NCBI RefSeq assembly: GCF_003318295.1
Contig: NZ_QOCW01000008.1
Location: 112,560 to 176,559 of the forward strand
Length of the DNA stretch: 64,000 bases
DNA from: Bacillus taeanensis
GTDB lineage: Bacteria; Bacillota; Bacilli; Bacillales; UBA6769
Direction: 5' to 3'
Shown: in pieces, positions 29,098-38,313 of the stretch
Position numbering within the stretch: the first letter of the stretch is position 1
Layout of the letters: each line of letters begins with the position of its first letter
Notes under the pieces: generated by a model
The model's input: the letters and a program-made list of their open reading frames with translations, nothing else
Told to the model about the DNA's origin: nothing
The model's database searches: none
Position numbers and translations under genes: made by a program

Positions 29098-30396
29098 TTA
29101 CTGCTGCTGTTCTTTAATCGCTGTTTCAATTGTATTTACTGCTCCATCTAACGATTTTTGAATGTCGGCCTTATTGTTCCAAACATCTGTTAGTGCCGCA
29201 CCTATTGGATCCCAAACAAGCGGCATTTCAGCAACGTTTGGCATCGGAACAGCATGTGAAGCTTGTTCTAAGAAAGCAGCTGAAATCGGATTGCTTTTAA
29301 TAGCATCAGCTTCTACTAATGATAAACGCGGAGGTAATGCACCAGTCATTTCATAGCTTTCTAATAAGTTTTCTTCGTTAGAAAGGAATTGAGCAAGCAG
29401 TGAAGCTGCATCAGGATATTCTGTATATGCGTTTACATAGAAAGCACGTGTACCAGAAAAGCTTGGTTGATTTTTGCCGTTATCAAGCATCGGGAGCGGT
29501 GCCACTCCAAAGTTTACTCCCGCTTCTTTATACGCCGGAACAGCCCATGGACCGTTAATATCAAAAGCTAGTTTTCCTTCACTAAATAGTGCTGTTCGAA
29601 CATCATAAGTAATATCTTCAGCTTTCATTCCAGGAGTTAATTCATCACGAATGCGAGTTAATAGTTCAACAGCCTTTACAGAACCTTCATTGTTTAAACC
29701 AATATCACTTACATCTGTGTTGTTATCTCCGAATACATAACCACCGTATCCTCCAAAGAATCCATAGTGGAAGTAAAGATTAGGTGGCTCCATCATAAAG
29801 CCGTAGCGATCGCCTTCCGTTAATTCTCCCGCTACTTTAAGCAGCTCATCCATCGTCTCAGGTGCTTTTTCTACTAAGTCTTTATTATAGTATAAAGCAT
29901 ATGTTTCAATTCCAGTTGGATAGCCGTAAAGCGTTCCGTCAAAAGAAGTAGCCTCAATGGCACCATCCATAAATTCTTCTTTATACTCTTCTGGCCAGAA
30001 GTTTTCGATAACTAATCCGGCAGAAATCGCGCGGCCAATACGGTCATGAGTAGAAGCAAACACGTCCCCTGCTAGTCCAGTCGGACCATCAGTTGCTAAA
30101 CGCTCAGGCGCTTCTTCCTGACTAACTTCCTCTACTTGTACAGGAACACCATACTCAGCTTCAAACTTTTCAGCCATTTTCTCAGCCCATTTAAGCTGTT
30201 GATCGCCATCACTCCAAAGTAATAATTCTGCTCCTTCTTCAGGCACAACTTCATAGTCTTCAGCTAATGGATCTGTTCCTTCTCCTTCTGAACCATTACC
30301 TTCAGCTGCTTCTTTATCTCCTCCACCGCATGCTGCTAACAGCATTGAGAACGTTAACAATAGAATGAATGCTAAAAATGATGACTTTTTAAACAT
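29098..30396 (-). CDS. mdxE: Maltodextrin-binding lipoprotein (MdxE/MalE-like)
   Basis: A 432-residue extracellular solute-binding protein. Signal peptide MFKKSSFLAFILLLTFSMLL and lipobox LAAC, then a Gly/Glu-rich linker and a family 1 maltose-binding fold with typical segments GYPTGIETYALYYNKD, FDINGPWAVPAYKEAGVNFG and FSGTRAFYVNAY. Near-normal length. RBS AAAGGGGG precedes ATG. Upstream are two perfect LacI palindromes and two perfect cre sites. It delivers maltodextrins to MdxFG. Confidence 0.95.
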   Translation of the reverse strand: MFKKSSFLAFILLLTFSMLLAACGGGDKEAAEGNGSEGEGTDPLAEDYEVVPEEGAELLLWSDGDQQLKWAEKMAEKFEAEYGVPVQVEEVSQEEAPERLATDGPTGLAGDVFASTHDRIGRAISAGLVIENFWPEEYKEEFMDGAIEATSFDGTLYGYPTGIETYALYYNKDLVEKAPETMDELLKVAGELTEGDRYGFMMEPPNLYFHYGFFGGYGGYVFGDNNTDVSDIGLNNEGSVKAVELLTRIRDELTPGMKAEDITYDVRTALFSEGKLAFDINGPWAVPAYKEAGVNFGVAPLPMLDNGKNQPSFSGTRAFYVNAYTEYPDAASLLAQFLSNEENLLESYEMTGALPPRLSLVEADAIKSNPISAAFLEQASHAVPMPNVAEMPLVWDPIGAALTDVWNNKADIQKSLDGAVNTIETAIKEQQQ

Positions 30397-30470
30397 GATA
30401 AGATAATCCCCCTTTATATTTTTAAATGTTTCATAAAAACAACTGCTGTTAATTCATGCTTCCAATTATG

Positions 30471-30485
30471 AGAAATCGTTTGCAT
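30471..30485 (-). promoter_or_regulatory. cre site upstream of mdxE (proximal)
   Basis: The minus strand reads ATGCAAACGATTTCT, a full match to WTGNAANCGNWNNCW. The identical 15-mer recurs at 30759. It lies 75 bp upstream of the mdxE start. Confidence 0.75.
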
Positions 30486-30561
30486 GAATCACTTAAAAAA
30501 TCCGATAAACCTCCCATTGACACATCAACTCAACTATTAAGTAAGCATCCTGCCCTCAACT

Positions 30562-30577
30562 GATTAAACGTTTAATC
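30562..30577. promoter_or_regulatory. LacI-family operator GATTAAACGTTTAATC (proximal)
   Basis: A perfect 16-bp palindrome with central CG, the hallmark of LacI-family sites. Identical copy at 30830 and a GC-centred copy in front of the LacI gene at 32314. Most likely bound by the regulator at 31208-32269. Confidence 0.8.
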
Positions 30578-30758
30578 AAACAGCATAATAAGTGAATTGT
30601 GATACCTTCTCTACCTAACCTTAGAAGGCACCAACTCTTTAAAACATTTCTTGTAGAGTTGTCATCATCGTCATTACTAGTTTAAAAGAAAGACATGGAT
30701 GCATCTAACCTCTACATTCAGTTCTTCATCCAAACCTACTTGCTTGTTTTCATACTAA

Positions 30759-30773
30759 AGAAATCGTTTGCAT
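30759..30773 (-). promoter_or_regulatory. cre site upstream of mdxE (distal)
   Basis: Identical in 15 bp to the site at 30471, and again paired with a downstream GATTAAACGTTTAATC palindrome (30830). The paired arrangement suggests two regulatory modules or a partial duplication. Confidence 0.7.
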
Positions 30774-30829
30774 GAATGAGTTTAAAAGAAAGTTTTTAAA
30801 AATAGCTGCTATAAAATTTCGTTTAAAAA

Positions 30830-30845
30830 GATTAAACGTTTAATC
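30830..30845. promoter_or_regulatory. LacI-family operator GATTAAACGTTTAATC (distal)
   Basis: A second perfect copy of the 16-bp palindrome, 268 bp from the first. Two such sites could support DNA looping by a LacI-type regulator. Confidence 0.8.
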
Positions 30846-31207
30846 AAAGGTTAAGCAATCGCTTTCTTTTGATATATTCACATTGTACTTTGTTCATATT
30901 AGCTTGTCAACATGTTTTCGATAAATTTCTACACCTTTTAAAAGTAAAAAAATAGAATAAATGCCAAATAAAGAAGTCAGTCTACATAATTAGTCTACAT
31001 AATTAGTCTACCTTTTTCTTTAAAATTACACTCTTTTAGTGCAATCGATTGTCTTTATTAATAAAACAACTTAAGCCTCATAACGTACACTAAAAGACTC
31101 ATCGATCAATTTGTATAACCAATGAATCTTTTATTATACGTACCCTATCTAAACAGGACTAGTTATTCATTCATATAAAATTAAGCGATTTCACTCAACT
31201 GAAAAAA
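30846..31207. other. Gene-free spacer downstream of the LacI gene
   Basis: It contains a short tandem array of the 13-bp unit AGTCTACATAATT (30979-31011, about 2.5 copies) and a weak cre/LacI-like site GTGCAATCGATTGTC at 31039-31053 (one mismatch). No coding frame was seen. Together with 30397-30845 it makes the 811-bp regulatory region between mdxE and the LacI gene. Confidence 0.5.
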
Positions 31208-32269
31208 TTAAAGGTTAGGCAAATTTTTTTTAGTTAATGGCGCAGTACTACCCCCTACTCTTAATTCAGGAGATAATACAATCTTTCTTTTTACAACTGA
31301 ATTTTTACCATCAATTTGATCTAATAAAAGCTGCATAGCCTCTTGTCCTTTTCTTACGGTATCTTGATAGATCGTTGTTAAAGATGGTGACATATATTCT
31401 GTAAAAAAGAGACCATCAAATCCTACAACAGATATATCATGCGGAATATTAATATGGTGTTCGTTTAAATATTTCATTAAGCCCATAGCCATAATATCTG
31501 AAAAAGTAATAACCGCTGTCACATCATCCAATTTTGCAAGAACTTCGCGGCCTACTTTGTATCCTGAACCCGCACTTGTAGTAACATCTTTTTCAAAGAT
31601 TAATTCTTCCTCAACAGGAATACCTTCTTCTTCTAACGCTTTCTTATAACCTAAGTACCGGTTATAATTGACACCTTCACTACCACGATGTCCCCGGTCT
31701 TCCGTAATAACAGCAATTCTTTTATGCCCTAGTTTCGTTAAATGCTCTGCTGCCATGTATCCGCCAGCTTTATCATCGAGAAAAACTTGATATAAATCAG
31801 GATTAGATAAGTAGCTGTCTACAAACACACACGGTACATCTAAACTTAACAGATGTTCCACTGATTTCATTCCCTCATATCCTCCGACTACGATAAGACC
31901 GTCTAAATGACGTTCCTTCACAAATGAAAAGGTTTCTTCTCCCTCTACAACACTTGTTAACATAACATGAAACTCTCTGTCTCGCGCCCCTTCCTCTATA
32001 CCAGAAACTAAATCCCAGTAGAAAGGATTCGCATGCAGTCTGCCCTTATGCCCTAACGTAGGAACAACTACTCCAATCATGTGCGAACTTATTGCCTTTA
32101 AATTACGCGCCGCCATGCTCGGTGAAAAGCCAAGCTCTTTAATGACTTTATTAACACGATCCACCGTTTTTTTAGAAACTCTTCCTTTTCCATTGATGAC
32201 ATTAGAAACTGTTGCAATGGAAACATTCGCTTTTTCTGCGACATTTGTAATACTAGTTCTTTGTTTCAT
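31208..32269 (-). CDS. LacI-family regulator of the maltodextrin locus (MalR/MdxR-like)
   Basis: A 353-residue regulator: N-terminal LacI helix-turn-helix (TSITNVAEKANVSIATVSNV, hinge PSMAARNLKA) and a periplasmic-binding-like effector domain (about 65-345). The start at MKQRTSI is chosen for its GGGTGA site and because helix 1 follows at once; an upstream extension to 32311 lacks a ribosome site. The perfect palindrome GATTAAAGCTTTAATC 45 bp upstream, plus two CG-centred copies before mdxE, suggest autoregulation and control of mdxEFG by maltodextrin. Confidence 0.92.
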   Translation of the reverse strand: MKQRTSITNVAEKANVSIATVSNVINGKGRVSKKTVDRVNKVIKELGFSPSMAARNLKAISSHMIGVVVPTLGHKGRLHANPFYWDLVSGIEEGARDREFHVMLTSVVEGEETFSFVKERHLDGLIVVGGYEGMKSVEHLLSLDVPCVFVDSYLSNPDLYQVFLDDKAGGYMAAEHLTKLGHKRIAVITEDRGHRGSEGVNYNRYLGYKKALEEEGIPVEEELIFEKDVTTSAGSGYKVGREVLAKLDDVTAVITFSDIMAMGLMKYLNEHHINIPHDISVVGFDGLFFTEYMSPSLTTIYQDTVRKGQEAMQLLLDQIDGKNSVVKRKIVLSPELRVGGSTAPLTKKNLPNL

Positions 32270-32313
32270 ATTCTTCACCCAACAATGTATAAAGTAAATT
32301 TTAAAATTCAACT

Positions 32314-32329
32314 GATTAAAGCTTTAATC
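32314..32329. promoter_or_regulatory. LacI-family operator at the lacI-type gene
   Basis: GATTAAAGCTTTAATC, a perfect 16-bp palindrome differing from the mdxE copies only at the central dinucleotide (GC instead of CG). Position suggests autoregulation. Confidence 0.7.
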
Positions 32330-32378
32330 ATATTGAAACACATTTATTTTGTAATATCAACGCTTTGCTAATATTAGA

Positions 32379-32414
32379 AGAGATCGAAAAGAGCTGTCAC
32401 TCCTTTCGATCTCT
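32379..32414 (-). terminator. Terminator of the second alpha-glucoside transporter operon
   Basis: An 11-bp stem AGAGATCGAAA/TTTCGATCTCT with a 14-base loop, 11 bp beyond the permease stop at 32425. Confidence 0.8.
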
Positions 32415-32424
32415 AATTTTCTTT

Positions 32425-33246
32425 TTATTTAATTGCTCCTTTTGTTACTCCGCTAATGATCCATTTTTGTGCAAAAATGTACACAACAATCATTGGTAAT
32501 AGTGCCATTAAATAAGAAGCAAATGCCAAGTTATAATTTGTACTGAACTGCCCTTGGAAAATGTACTGTACAAGCGGCAGTGTTGCTAAATCGCGGTCAC
32601 TTATAATCACGAGCGGAAGCATAAAGTCATTCCATGCCCAAAGTGTTGTAAAGATCGCAACTGTCGCATTCATCGGGGCAAGCAGCGGGAAAATCACTCT
32701 CCAAAAAACACCCCATGTGCTCGCTCCGTCCATAATCGCTGCTTCTTCTAGTTCTTTAGGAATTGATTTAATATAGCCAACATAAAGGAAGACATTAAAT
32801 GCTAAACCATATACAACATACAGGACAATAAGGCCGCCAAGGTTATCCAGTCCCCATGCACTCGTTTGTTTCACAATCGGCAGCATAATGATTGGAAATG
32901 GCACAAACATCGCACTAACAAAATAGTAAAATAAAATTTTATAAAACTTTTTATGGAAATTTCTTGCAATCGCATATGCCACCATCGAGTTTGTTAACAA
33001 CGTTAATACAACAACAGATACGGTAATAAGCGTACTATTCGTTAAGGCGTTAAAAAAATTTGTCATTTCAATCGCTTTTGCAAAATTATCTAAATTAAAC
33101 GATTTTGGCAGAGCTAAAAGAGAATCCGCCATTTCTTGCGGTGTTTTTAAAGCAATTGTGACCGTTAAATAAAGAGGAAATAGAATCAAAATCGTACCGA
33201 GCACTAGGAGAAGTGTAACAGGCCAATTTATTTTGTTTTGATTCAT
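32425..33246 (-). CDS. CUT1 sugar ABC transporter permease (MalG-type), isomalto-oligosaccharide locus
   Basis: A 273-residue permease with six membrane helices and coupling motif EEAAIMDGASTWGVFWRVIF (about 170-190). Its start codon overlaps the previous permease's stop by one base, indicating translational coupling. It is part of the binding protein-permease-permease-glucosidase operon 37118-32425. Substrate is inferred from the linked oligo-1,6-glucosidase; the sequence alone only says sugar. Confidence 0.92.
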   Translation of the reverse strand: MNQNKINWPVTLLLVLGTILILFPLYLTVTIALKTPQEMADSLLALPKSFNLDNFAKAIEMTNFFNALTNSTLITVSVVVLTLLTNSMVAYAIARNFHKKFYKILFYYFVSAMFVPFPIIMLPIVKQTSAWGLDNLGGLIVLYVVYGLAFNVFLYVGYIKSIPKELEEAAIMDGASTWGVFWRVIFPLLAPMNATVAIFTTLWAWNDFMLPLVIISDRDLATLPLVQYIFQGQFSTNYNLAFASYLMALLPMIVVYIFAQKWIISGVTKGAIK

Positions 33247-34196
33247 TACATTTCAACCTCCCTCTTCTGAAGTACGCGGATTTGGAACACGGAAATCGCC
33301 ACAATAATGATAAAGTAAATAATCGCATTGGCAGATTGATAAGCAAATTCCCCGCCTTGGAAGCCGCCGCGGTAAATTAAAATTGAAATGGCTTCTGTTG
33401 ATTGACCAGGTCCACCGCCAGTAAGTGCGATAATGTGATCAAACACCATTAAAAAGTTTTTCATGGCAAGCACCATATTAATCGTAAAAAACGGTGCAAT
33501 CATCGGGAACGTGATGCTCCAAAACTTACGCCATACACCTGCACCATCAATGCTTGCTGCTTCATATAAATCATTTGAAATGGTAACAAGTCCTGCTAAA
33601 TATAAAATCGTATTAAAGGCAACTGCCTGCCATACTGCCATAATTACGATCCCAACCCACGCAAGATCTGGATTTCCTAAAATATTTGTTGCAAGAGCAT
33701 TAATTCCAAGATTCTCAGCAAGATCTGGAATAAAATGTGTAAAGATAAAGTTAAAAATAAACCCGACAATTAAAATACCTAAAATGTTTGGCATAAAGTA
33801 AACCGCACGCAATGTTTTTTGAAACTTAATTTTTGAGTTAAGTCCAATGGCAACAAGTAAGCTAAATATATTTACAAGAATTGTTGATACAATCGCAAAT
33901 TTAAATGTAAAGCCATAAGCGTGAAGTGCTCGACTATCTTGAAAAACATTTAAATAGTTTTTTAAACCAACAAAGCTCCAATCACCGTAACCTTTCCAAT
34001 CAGTAAAACTGTAAAACAGTCCCTGCAGTGCCGGATACGTATGAAATACAAAGAAAAGAAGCACTGCTGGAATCGTCATTAATAAAAAAGCTGTATCCCG
34101 TTTTCCTGTTTTTTCGCCGACTTTTTTAAGAAGAGAGGAGCTTGAATTAGAAGCCCCTCTATGATTTTTGGTTAACGATTCTGTACTTTTTCCCAT
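33246..34196 (-). CDS. CUT1 sugar ABC transporter permease (MalF-type), isomalto-oligosaccharide locus
   Basis: A 316-residue permease. A Ser-rich cytoplasmic N-terminus (residues 1-35) precedes six membrane helices, with coupling motif YEAASIDGAGVWRKFWSITF. Its start lies 25 bp inside the end of the binding-protein gene, so the two are translationally coupled. It pairs with the MalG-type permease that follows. No ATPase is encoded in the operon. Confidence 0.92.
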   Translation of the reverse strand: MGKSTESLTKNHRGASNSSSSLLKKVGEKTGKRDTAFLLMTIPAVLLFFVFHTYPALQGLFYSFTDWKGYGDWSFVGLKNYLNVFQDSRALHAYGFTFKFAIVSTILVNIFSLLVAIGLNSKIKFQKTLRAVYFMPNILGILIVGFIFNFIFTHFIPDLAENLGINALATNILGNPDLAWVGIVIMAVWQAVAFNTILYLAGLVTISNDLYEAASIDGAGVWRKFWSITFPMIAPFFTINMVLAMKNFLMVFDHIIALTGGGPGQSTEAISILIYRGGFQGGEFAYQSANAIIYFIIIVAISVFQIRVLQKREVEM

Positions 34197-35410
34197 TCTG
34201 CATCCATCCTATTTAAGAATTGATCTTTCTCTTTTTTAATTAAGAAATCTTGAATCAAAGCATCAGGACCCATACCAGCTGGATAATAGTGATCAGCAAA
34301 ACTTGTTAAGCGTCCTTCTTCAAAGTTCGCAACAATGCCTTCCATAACAGGATCTTCTTGAATTACCCCTTCAACAGCTGAGAACGCTTTTTGCTCATCA
34401 ATGTATGTTTTTGATTGTTCAGGATCGAGCATAAATTTTACAAATTTCATTGCTTCTTCCGGATGTTCTGTACTTTCCGTTACTGCAAATAATACGTCAA
34501 CACCAGAAACAAGTTTATTTTCTTCAGGATTATTTGTCACAGGCAAAGGAAACACACCAAGCTCAATATCTGGGTTTGCTTTTTGAATTTCTGGAATTGA
34601 CCAATTTCCCTGCAGATAAAAGACACTTTTACCATTTGCAAACGCTGTGTTCCCATCATTGTAGCCTATACCAAAGTTGTCTTTATGACCATATTCAAGA
34701 AGCTTCAACATTTTATCTGCCACTTCATCGTAATTCTCTTGGAATGAAGCTTCGCCTGCGTTTTTCTTCGCAGCAAAGTTTTCACCTTGTAAGTTAGAAG
34801 CAATTGAGTTCCATGGAATCAAGCCTGTCCATGCGTCTTTAAGTGTAAAGTAAATTGGTGTCTCACCAGCAGCTTTCACTTTTTCTAACGCTTCAATAAA
34901 CTCATCCCATGTTTTTGGAACTTCAAGACCTAACTCTTCAAATTTTGCTTTATTGTAAATAACTGTATTCGCGTTTGTTGCATAAGGGAGACCATATGTG
35001 CCTTCTTTTTCTCCACCAACTAACTTTGCAATCATTTCTAAGTAAGCAGGTTGAATGTTCTCAACCACTTCTTTACCTGAAAAATTTTTTAGTACACCAG
35101 CTTCTGCCAAATCACCATATGTTGCATTACCGCCAATTGCCATGATGTCAGGCAGATCATTTTTTGTTAAACGTGTTTTTAAAACAGTTTCGGCTTCAGG
35201 AGGCGCATTTACTTCCACATCAATATCTGGGTTTTGTTCTTCAAACTTTTCAATTAATGATTTGTATGTTTCAACATTCTCTGATTTGTTTGAGAAGAGT
35301 TCAAGCGTTACTTTGCCGTCTTCTTCTCCTCCAGCACAACCTGTGAGCAATGAAGCTCCAAGTGAAAGTGTTAATAAGCCTGATACGATTTTCTTTGTTG
35401 CTCTTTTCAT
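34172..35410 (-). CDS. Sugar-binding lipoprotein, isomalto-oligosaccharide locus
   Basis: A 412-residue family 1 solute-binding protein. Signal peptide MKRATKKIVSGLLTLSLGAS and lipobox LTGC, mature part with typical segments LPYATNANTVIYNKAKFEELG, NGKSVFYLQGNWSIPEIQ and VSGVDVLFAVTESTEHPEE. RBS AGGAGG precedes ATG. It lies 28 bp downstream of the oligo-1,6-glucosidase and overlaps the next permease. It presumably binds short alpha-glucosides outside the cell. Confidence 0.93.
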   Translation of the reverse strand: MKRATKKIVSGLLTLSLGASLLTGCAGGEEDGKVTLELFSNKSENVETYKSLIEKFEEQNPDIDVEVNAPPEAETVLKTRLTKNDLPDIMAIGGNATYGDLAEAGVLKNFSGKEVVENIQPAYLEMIAKLVGGEKEGTYGLPYATNANTVIYNKAKFEELGLEVPKTWDEFIEALEKVKAAGETPIYFTLKDAWTGLIPWNSIASNLQGENFAAKKNAGEASFQENYDEVADKMLKLLEYGHKDNFGIGYNDGNTAFANGKSVFYLQGNWSIPEIQKANPDIELGVFPLPVTNNPEENKLVSGVDVLFAVTESTEHPEEAMKFVKFMLDPEQSKTYIDEQKAFSAVEGVIQEDPVMEGIVANFEEGRLTSFADHYYPAGMGPDALIQDFLIKKEKDQFLNRMDAEWEKVQNR

Positions 35411-35438
35411 CCTTTTTTCCTCCTCATATCTTTGAAAC

Positions 35439-37118
35439 TTAGTTAAGTTTATAAACGAGTGCTTGATAAGGTTTTAATTCAAATGAATCAATTTTTTGCG
35501 GTGCGTCTTCATAGTTGCCAATTACACACTCTGCTTCCTTATATGAAAGATGATCTGGAAGTTCAAAATTTACTGATTCATCTGCGAAACTACAAACAAC
35601 TAACCACTTTTCATCTCCAAGTGTTCTTGTATAAGCAAAAACTTGTTCAGAATCTTCATAAATTAAATCAAACTTTCCATATACAACAATTTCGTTTTCT
35701 TTACGTAGTTGAATAAGTTTTTTATAATAATGGAAAATGGAATTTGAATCCTGCAGTACTTTTTCCGCATTAATTTCTTTATAGTTCGGGTTTACATTAA
35801 TCCATGGTGTTCCTGTCGTAAAGCCGGCATTTTCTGTATCATCCCACTGTACTGGTGTTCTCGCATTATCACGCCCGCGTTTATAAATGGCCTGCATCAC
35901 TTCATTTGGATCTTTTCCTAATTCATTAACAGCTTCATTGTACATATTTAATATTTCAAGATCACGATAATCATCAATTGATTCGAAGGCTACGTTTGTC
36001 ATGCCGATCTCTTCGCCCTGATAAATATATGGTGTACCCTTCATCATATGAAGACATGTCGCAAGCATTTTTGCTGACTTCTCGTAATATTCTTTGTCAT
36101 TTCCAAAACGCGAGACAGCACGCGGCTGATCATGATTATTCCAATACAAACTGTTCCAGCCATCTTCAGCTAAACCATACTGCCATTTTGCCAAAATTCC
36201 TTTCAGCTCTGTCAGATTCCATGGCTGTGGTGTCCACTTTCCGCCAGGCCCATTGCCGACATCAACGTGTTCGAATTGAAACACCATGTTTAATTCGTTA
36301 CGCTCTGTTCCTGTATAAAGCTTTCCTTGTTCTGCATTTACACCAGGCATTTCACCAACAGTCATCACATCATATTTTGACAGCACTTCTTTATTCATTT
36401 CTTGTAAAAACTCATGAATACGCGGACCGTTCATAAAATACTTAGAACCGTCACCATATTTATTATCGCCATGAACCTCACCGTCAGGATAACTGTTATC
36501 TTTTGAAATAAAGTTAATAACGTCCATGCGGAAGCCGTCGATTCCCTTGTCAAGCCACCATGTCATCATCTCGTATACTTCTTGACGCACTTTTTTGTTT
36601 TCCCAATTTAAATCCGGCTGCTTTTTACTAAAAAGGTGTAAATAATACTCATCAGTCGCCTCATCGTACTGCCATGCTGATCCTCCAAATACAGATCCCC
36701 AGTTTGTTGGCAGTTCACCGTCTTTTCCAGGCTTCCAAATATAATAGTCACGATATGGGTTATCTTTTGATTTTCTTGATTCTGCAAACCAAGCATGCTC
36801 ATCAGATGAATGGTTCACAACAAGATCCATAACAATTTTAAGTCCGCGATCATGTGCACCCTGCAGAAGTTCATCGAAATCTTCCATCGTACCGAATTCA
36901 TCCATAATATTTTGATAATCACTAATATCGTAACCGTTATCATCATTTGGCGATTTATATACCGGCGAAAGCCAAATCACATCAATACCAAGTTCCTTTA
37001 AATAATCAAGCTTTGAGATGATTCCTCGTAAATCACCAATTCCATCTCCATTTGAATCCATAAAGCTTCTTGGATAAATTTGATATACAACACTTTCTTT
37101 CCACCATGCTTTTTCCAT
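35439..37118 (-). CDS. malL: Oligo-1,6-glucosidase (GH13)
   Basis: A 559-residue intracellular glucosidase. GH13 regions DLVVNHSSDEHAWF, DGFRMDVINFISK (nucleophile Asp199), MTVGEMPG (acid Glu) and YWNNHDQPRAVS. Val200 directly follows the nucleophile, as in the well-studied B. cereus oligo-1,6-glucosidase, and marks preference for alpha-1,6 bonds (isomaltose, panose). The start at MEKAWWKE is chosen because AAGGTG lies 8 bases upstream. It is the first gene of the operon, with two WAAACGTTTACGTWA operators just upstream. It shares about half its residues with the 24706 enzyme. Confidence 0.94.
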   Translation of the reverse strand: MEKAWWKESVVYQIYPRSFMDSNGDGIGDLRGIISKLDYLKELGIDVIWLSPVYKSPNDDNGYDISDYQNIMDEFGTMEDFDELLQGAHDRGLKIVMDLVVNHSSDEHAWFAESRKSKDNPYRDYYIWKPGKDGELPTNWGSVFGGSAWQYDEATDEYYLHLFSKKQPDLNWENKKVRQEVYEMMTWWLDKGIDGFRMDVINFISKDNSYPDGEVHGDNKYGDGSKYFMNGPRIHEFLQEMNKEVLSKYDVMTVGEMPGVNAEQGKLYTGTERNELNMVFQFEHVDVGNGPGGKWTPQPWNLTELKGILAKWQYGLAEDGWNSLYWNNHDQPRAVSRFGNDKEYYEKSAKMLATCLHMMKGTPYIYQGEEIGMTNVAFESIDDYRDLEILNMYNEAVNELGKDPNEVMQAIYKRGRDNARTPVQWDDTENAGFTTGTPWINVNPNYKEINAEKVLQDSNSIFHYYKKLIQLRKENEIVVYGKFDLIYEDSEQVFAYTRTLGDEKWLVVCSFADESVNFELPDHLSYKEAECVIGNYEDAPQKIDSFELKPYQALVYKLN

Positions 37119-37148
37119 TACTTCCACACCTTTCAACTTTCCAAAATA

Positions 37149-37164
37149 GATTAAACGTTTACGT
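37149..37164. promoter_or_regulatory. LacI-family operator upstream of malL (proximal)
   Basis: Core TTAAACGTTTACGTAA with the palindromic centre TAAACGTTTA, about 31 bp upstream of the malL start. Similar sites at 37247 and 38314. Confidence 0.75.
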
Positions 37165-37246
37165 AAAATGATATAAAAAAATGGTTAATTTATAGAGAAC
37201 TTATTGTAATTTTTTTTCTTATCAACTAAAAATTTTTCTTTTTTAA

Positions 37247-37262
37247 CGAAAACGTTTACGTT
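37247..37262. promoter_or_regulatory. LacI-family operator upstream of malL (distal)
   Basis: GAAAACGTTTACGTTA, again ACGTTTACGTWA, about 98 bp from the proximal site and immediately after the LacI gene's stop. Confidence 0.75.
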
Positions 37263-37282
37263 AATTGTTAAAAAGAAAGGCA

Positions 37283-38290
37283 TTAGCTGAGCGGTTTAAC
37301 AGTTCTCCGTTCAACAATGCTGTGCGGCATTACCCGACTTTCAACAGCTTGTCCTGTTTCAAGCATATCTAAAAGCATTTCTGTTCCTGCTTTCCCCATT
37401 TCATACAGGGGCTGTGCTAATGTTGTAAGTGGCGGGATCGCCATTTCCGCAATTTTCAGATTATCATAACCGATAATTGATAGGTCTTCTGGTACACGAA
37501 TTCCTAACTCATACGCAGCTGACAGCGCACCAACAGCTATTTCATCACTTGCTGCAAACACTGCTGTAAGATCTTTTGCCTGCTTTAAAAGCTTTGGCAG
37601 TTGTGCAATACCATCTTCATATCTAAAGCCTCGTGAAACAACAACTTTCTTTTCATCAAAGGGGATTCCTCGATCTAAAAGTGCCTGCTTATATCCTTCT
37701 ATTCTCGGAAGACCTGCAAGCTGATCATTTATATCGCCGCTAATCATTCCAATATTATGATGTCCTTTTTGGATTAAATAGCTTACTGCACTATATGCCG
37801 CATGTTTATCATCAACTTTTACGTATGGAAGCGGATAGCGATAAGATTGTGTCGCTAAGAGAACAACAGGAATATTCATTTCCTTTAATACGTTATAATA
37901 TTCTTCTGTCATCGCTTCACTTGTAAAAATAATACCATCCACACGCTTTTCATTTAACAGCTGTAAATACTTCATCGTTCGTTGACCGCTTAATGTAGTA
38001 TGACAAACGATTACACTGTGTCCGCGTTCATGAGCAATATCTTCAATTCCTTTGAGAAGATCGGATGAAAACATGCTTGAAACATCGGGAAACAATACCC
38101 CTATTGTTTGTGTTCGCTTATTAATTAATCCTCTTGCAACAGCATTTGGCTGATAGCCAAGCTCCTTAATTGCTTCAAGCACGCGCTCCTTCGTTTTTAC
38201 GGAATATCCCGGTTGTTTATTTAAGATGCGGGATACCGTTGCGATTGATACATTTGCTTTTTTTGCTACATCTTTAATTGTCGGATTCAT
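37283..38290 (-). CDS. LacI-family regulator of the isomalto-oligosaccharide locus
   Basis: A 335-residue LacI/GalR regulator: helix-turn-helix PTIKDVAKKANVSIATVSRI, hinge PNAVARGLI, and an effector-binding core from about 60 on. RBS AGGTGA precedes ATG. A perfect palindrome GTAAACGTTTAC lies 24 bp upstream of its own start, and related sites precede malL, so autoregulation and control of the malL-transporter operon are likely. Recognition helix differs from the mdx regulator (SRILNKQ against SNVINGK), in keeping with a different operator. Confidence 0.92.
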   Translation of the reverse strand: MNPTIKDVAKKANVSIATVSRILNKQPGYSVKTKERVLEAIKELGYQPNAVARGLINKRTQTIGVLFPDVSSMFSSDLLKGIEDIAHERGHSVIVCHTTLSGQRTMKYLQLLNEKRVDGIIFTSEAMTEEYYNVLKEMNIPVVLLATQSYRYPLPYVKVDDKHAAYSAVSYLIQKGHHNIGMISGDINDQLAGLPRIEGYKQALLDRGIPFDEKKVVVSRGFRYEDGIAQLPKLLKQAKDLTAVFAASDEIAVGALSAAYELGIRVPEDLSIIGYDNLKIAEMAIPPLTTLAQPLYEMGKAGTEMLLDMLETGQAVESRVMPHSIVERRTVKPLS

Positions 38291-38313
38291 GTTTTCACCT
38301 AAATTAATTTTTA

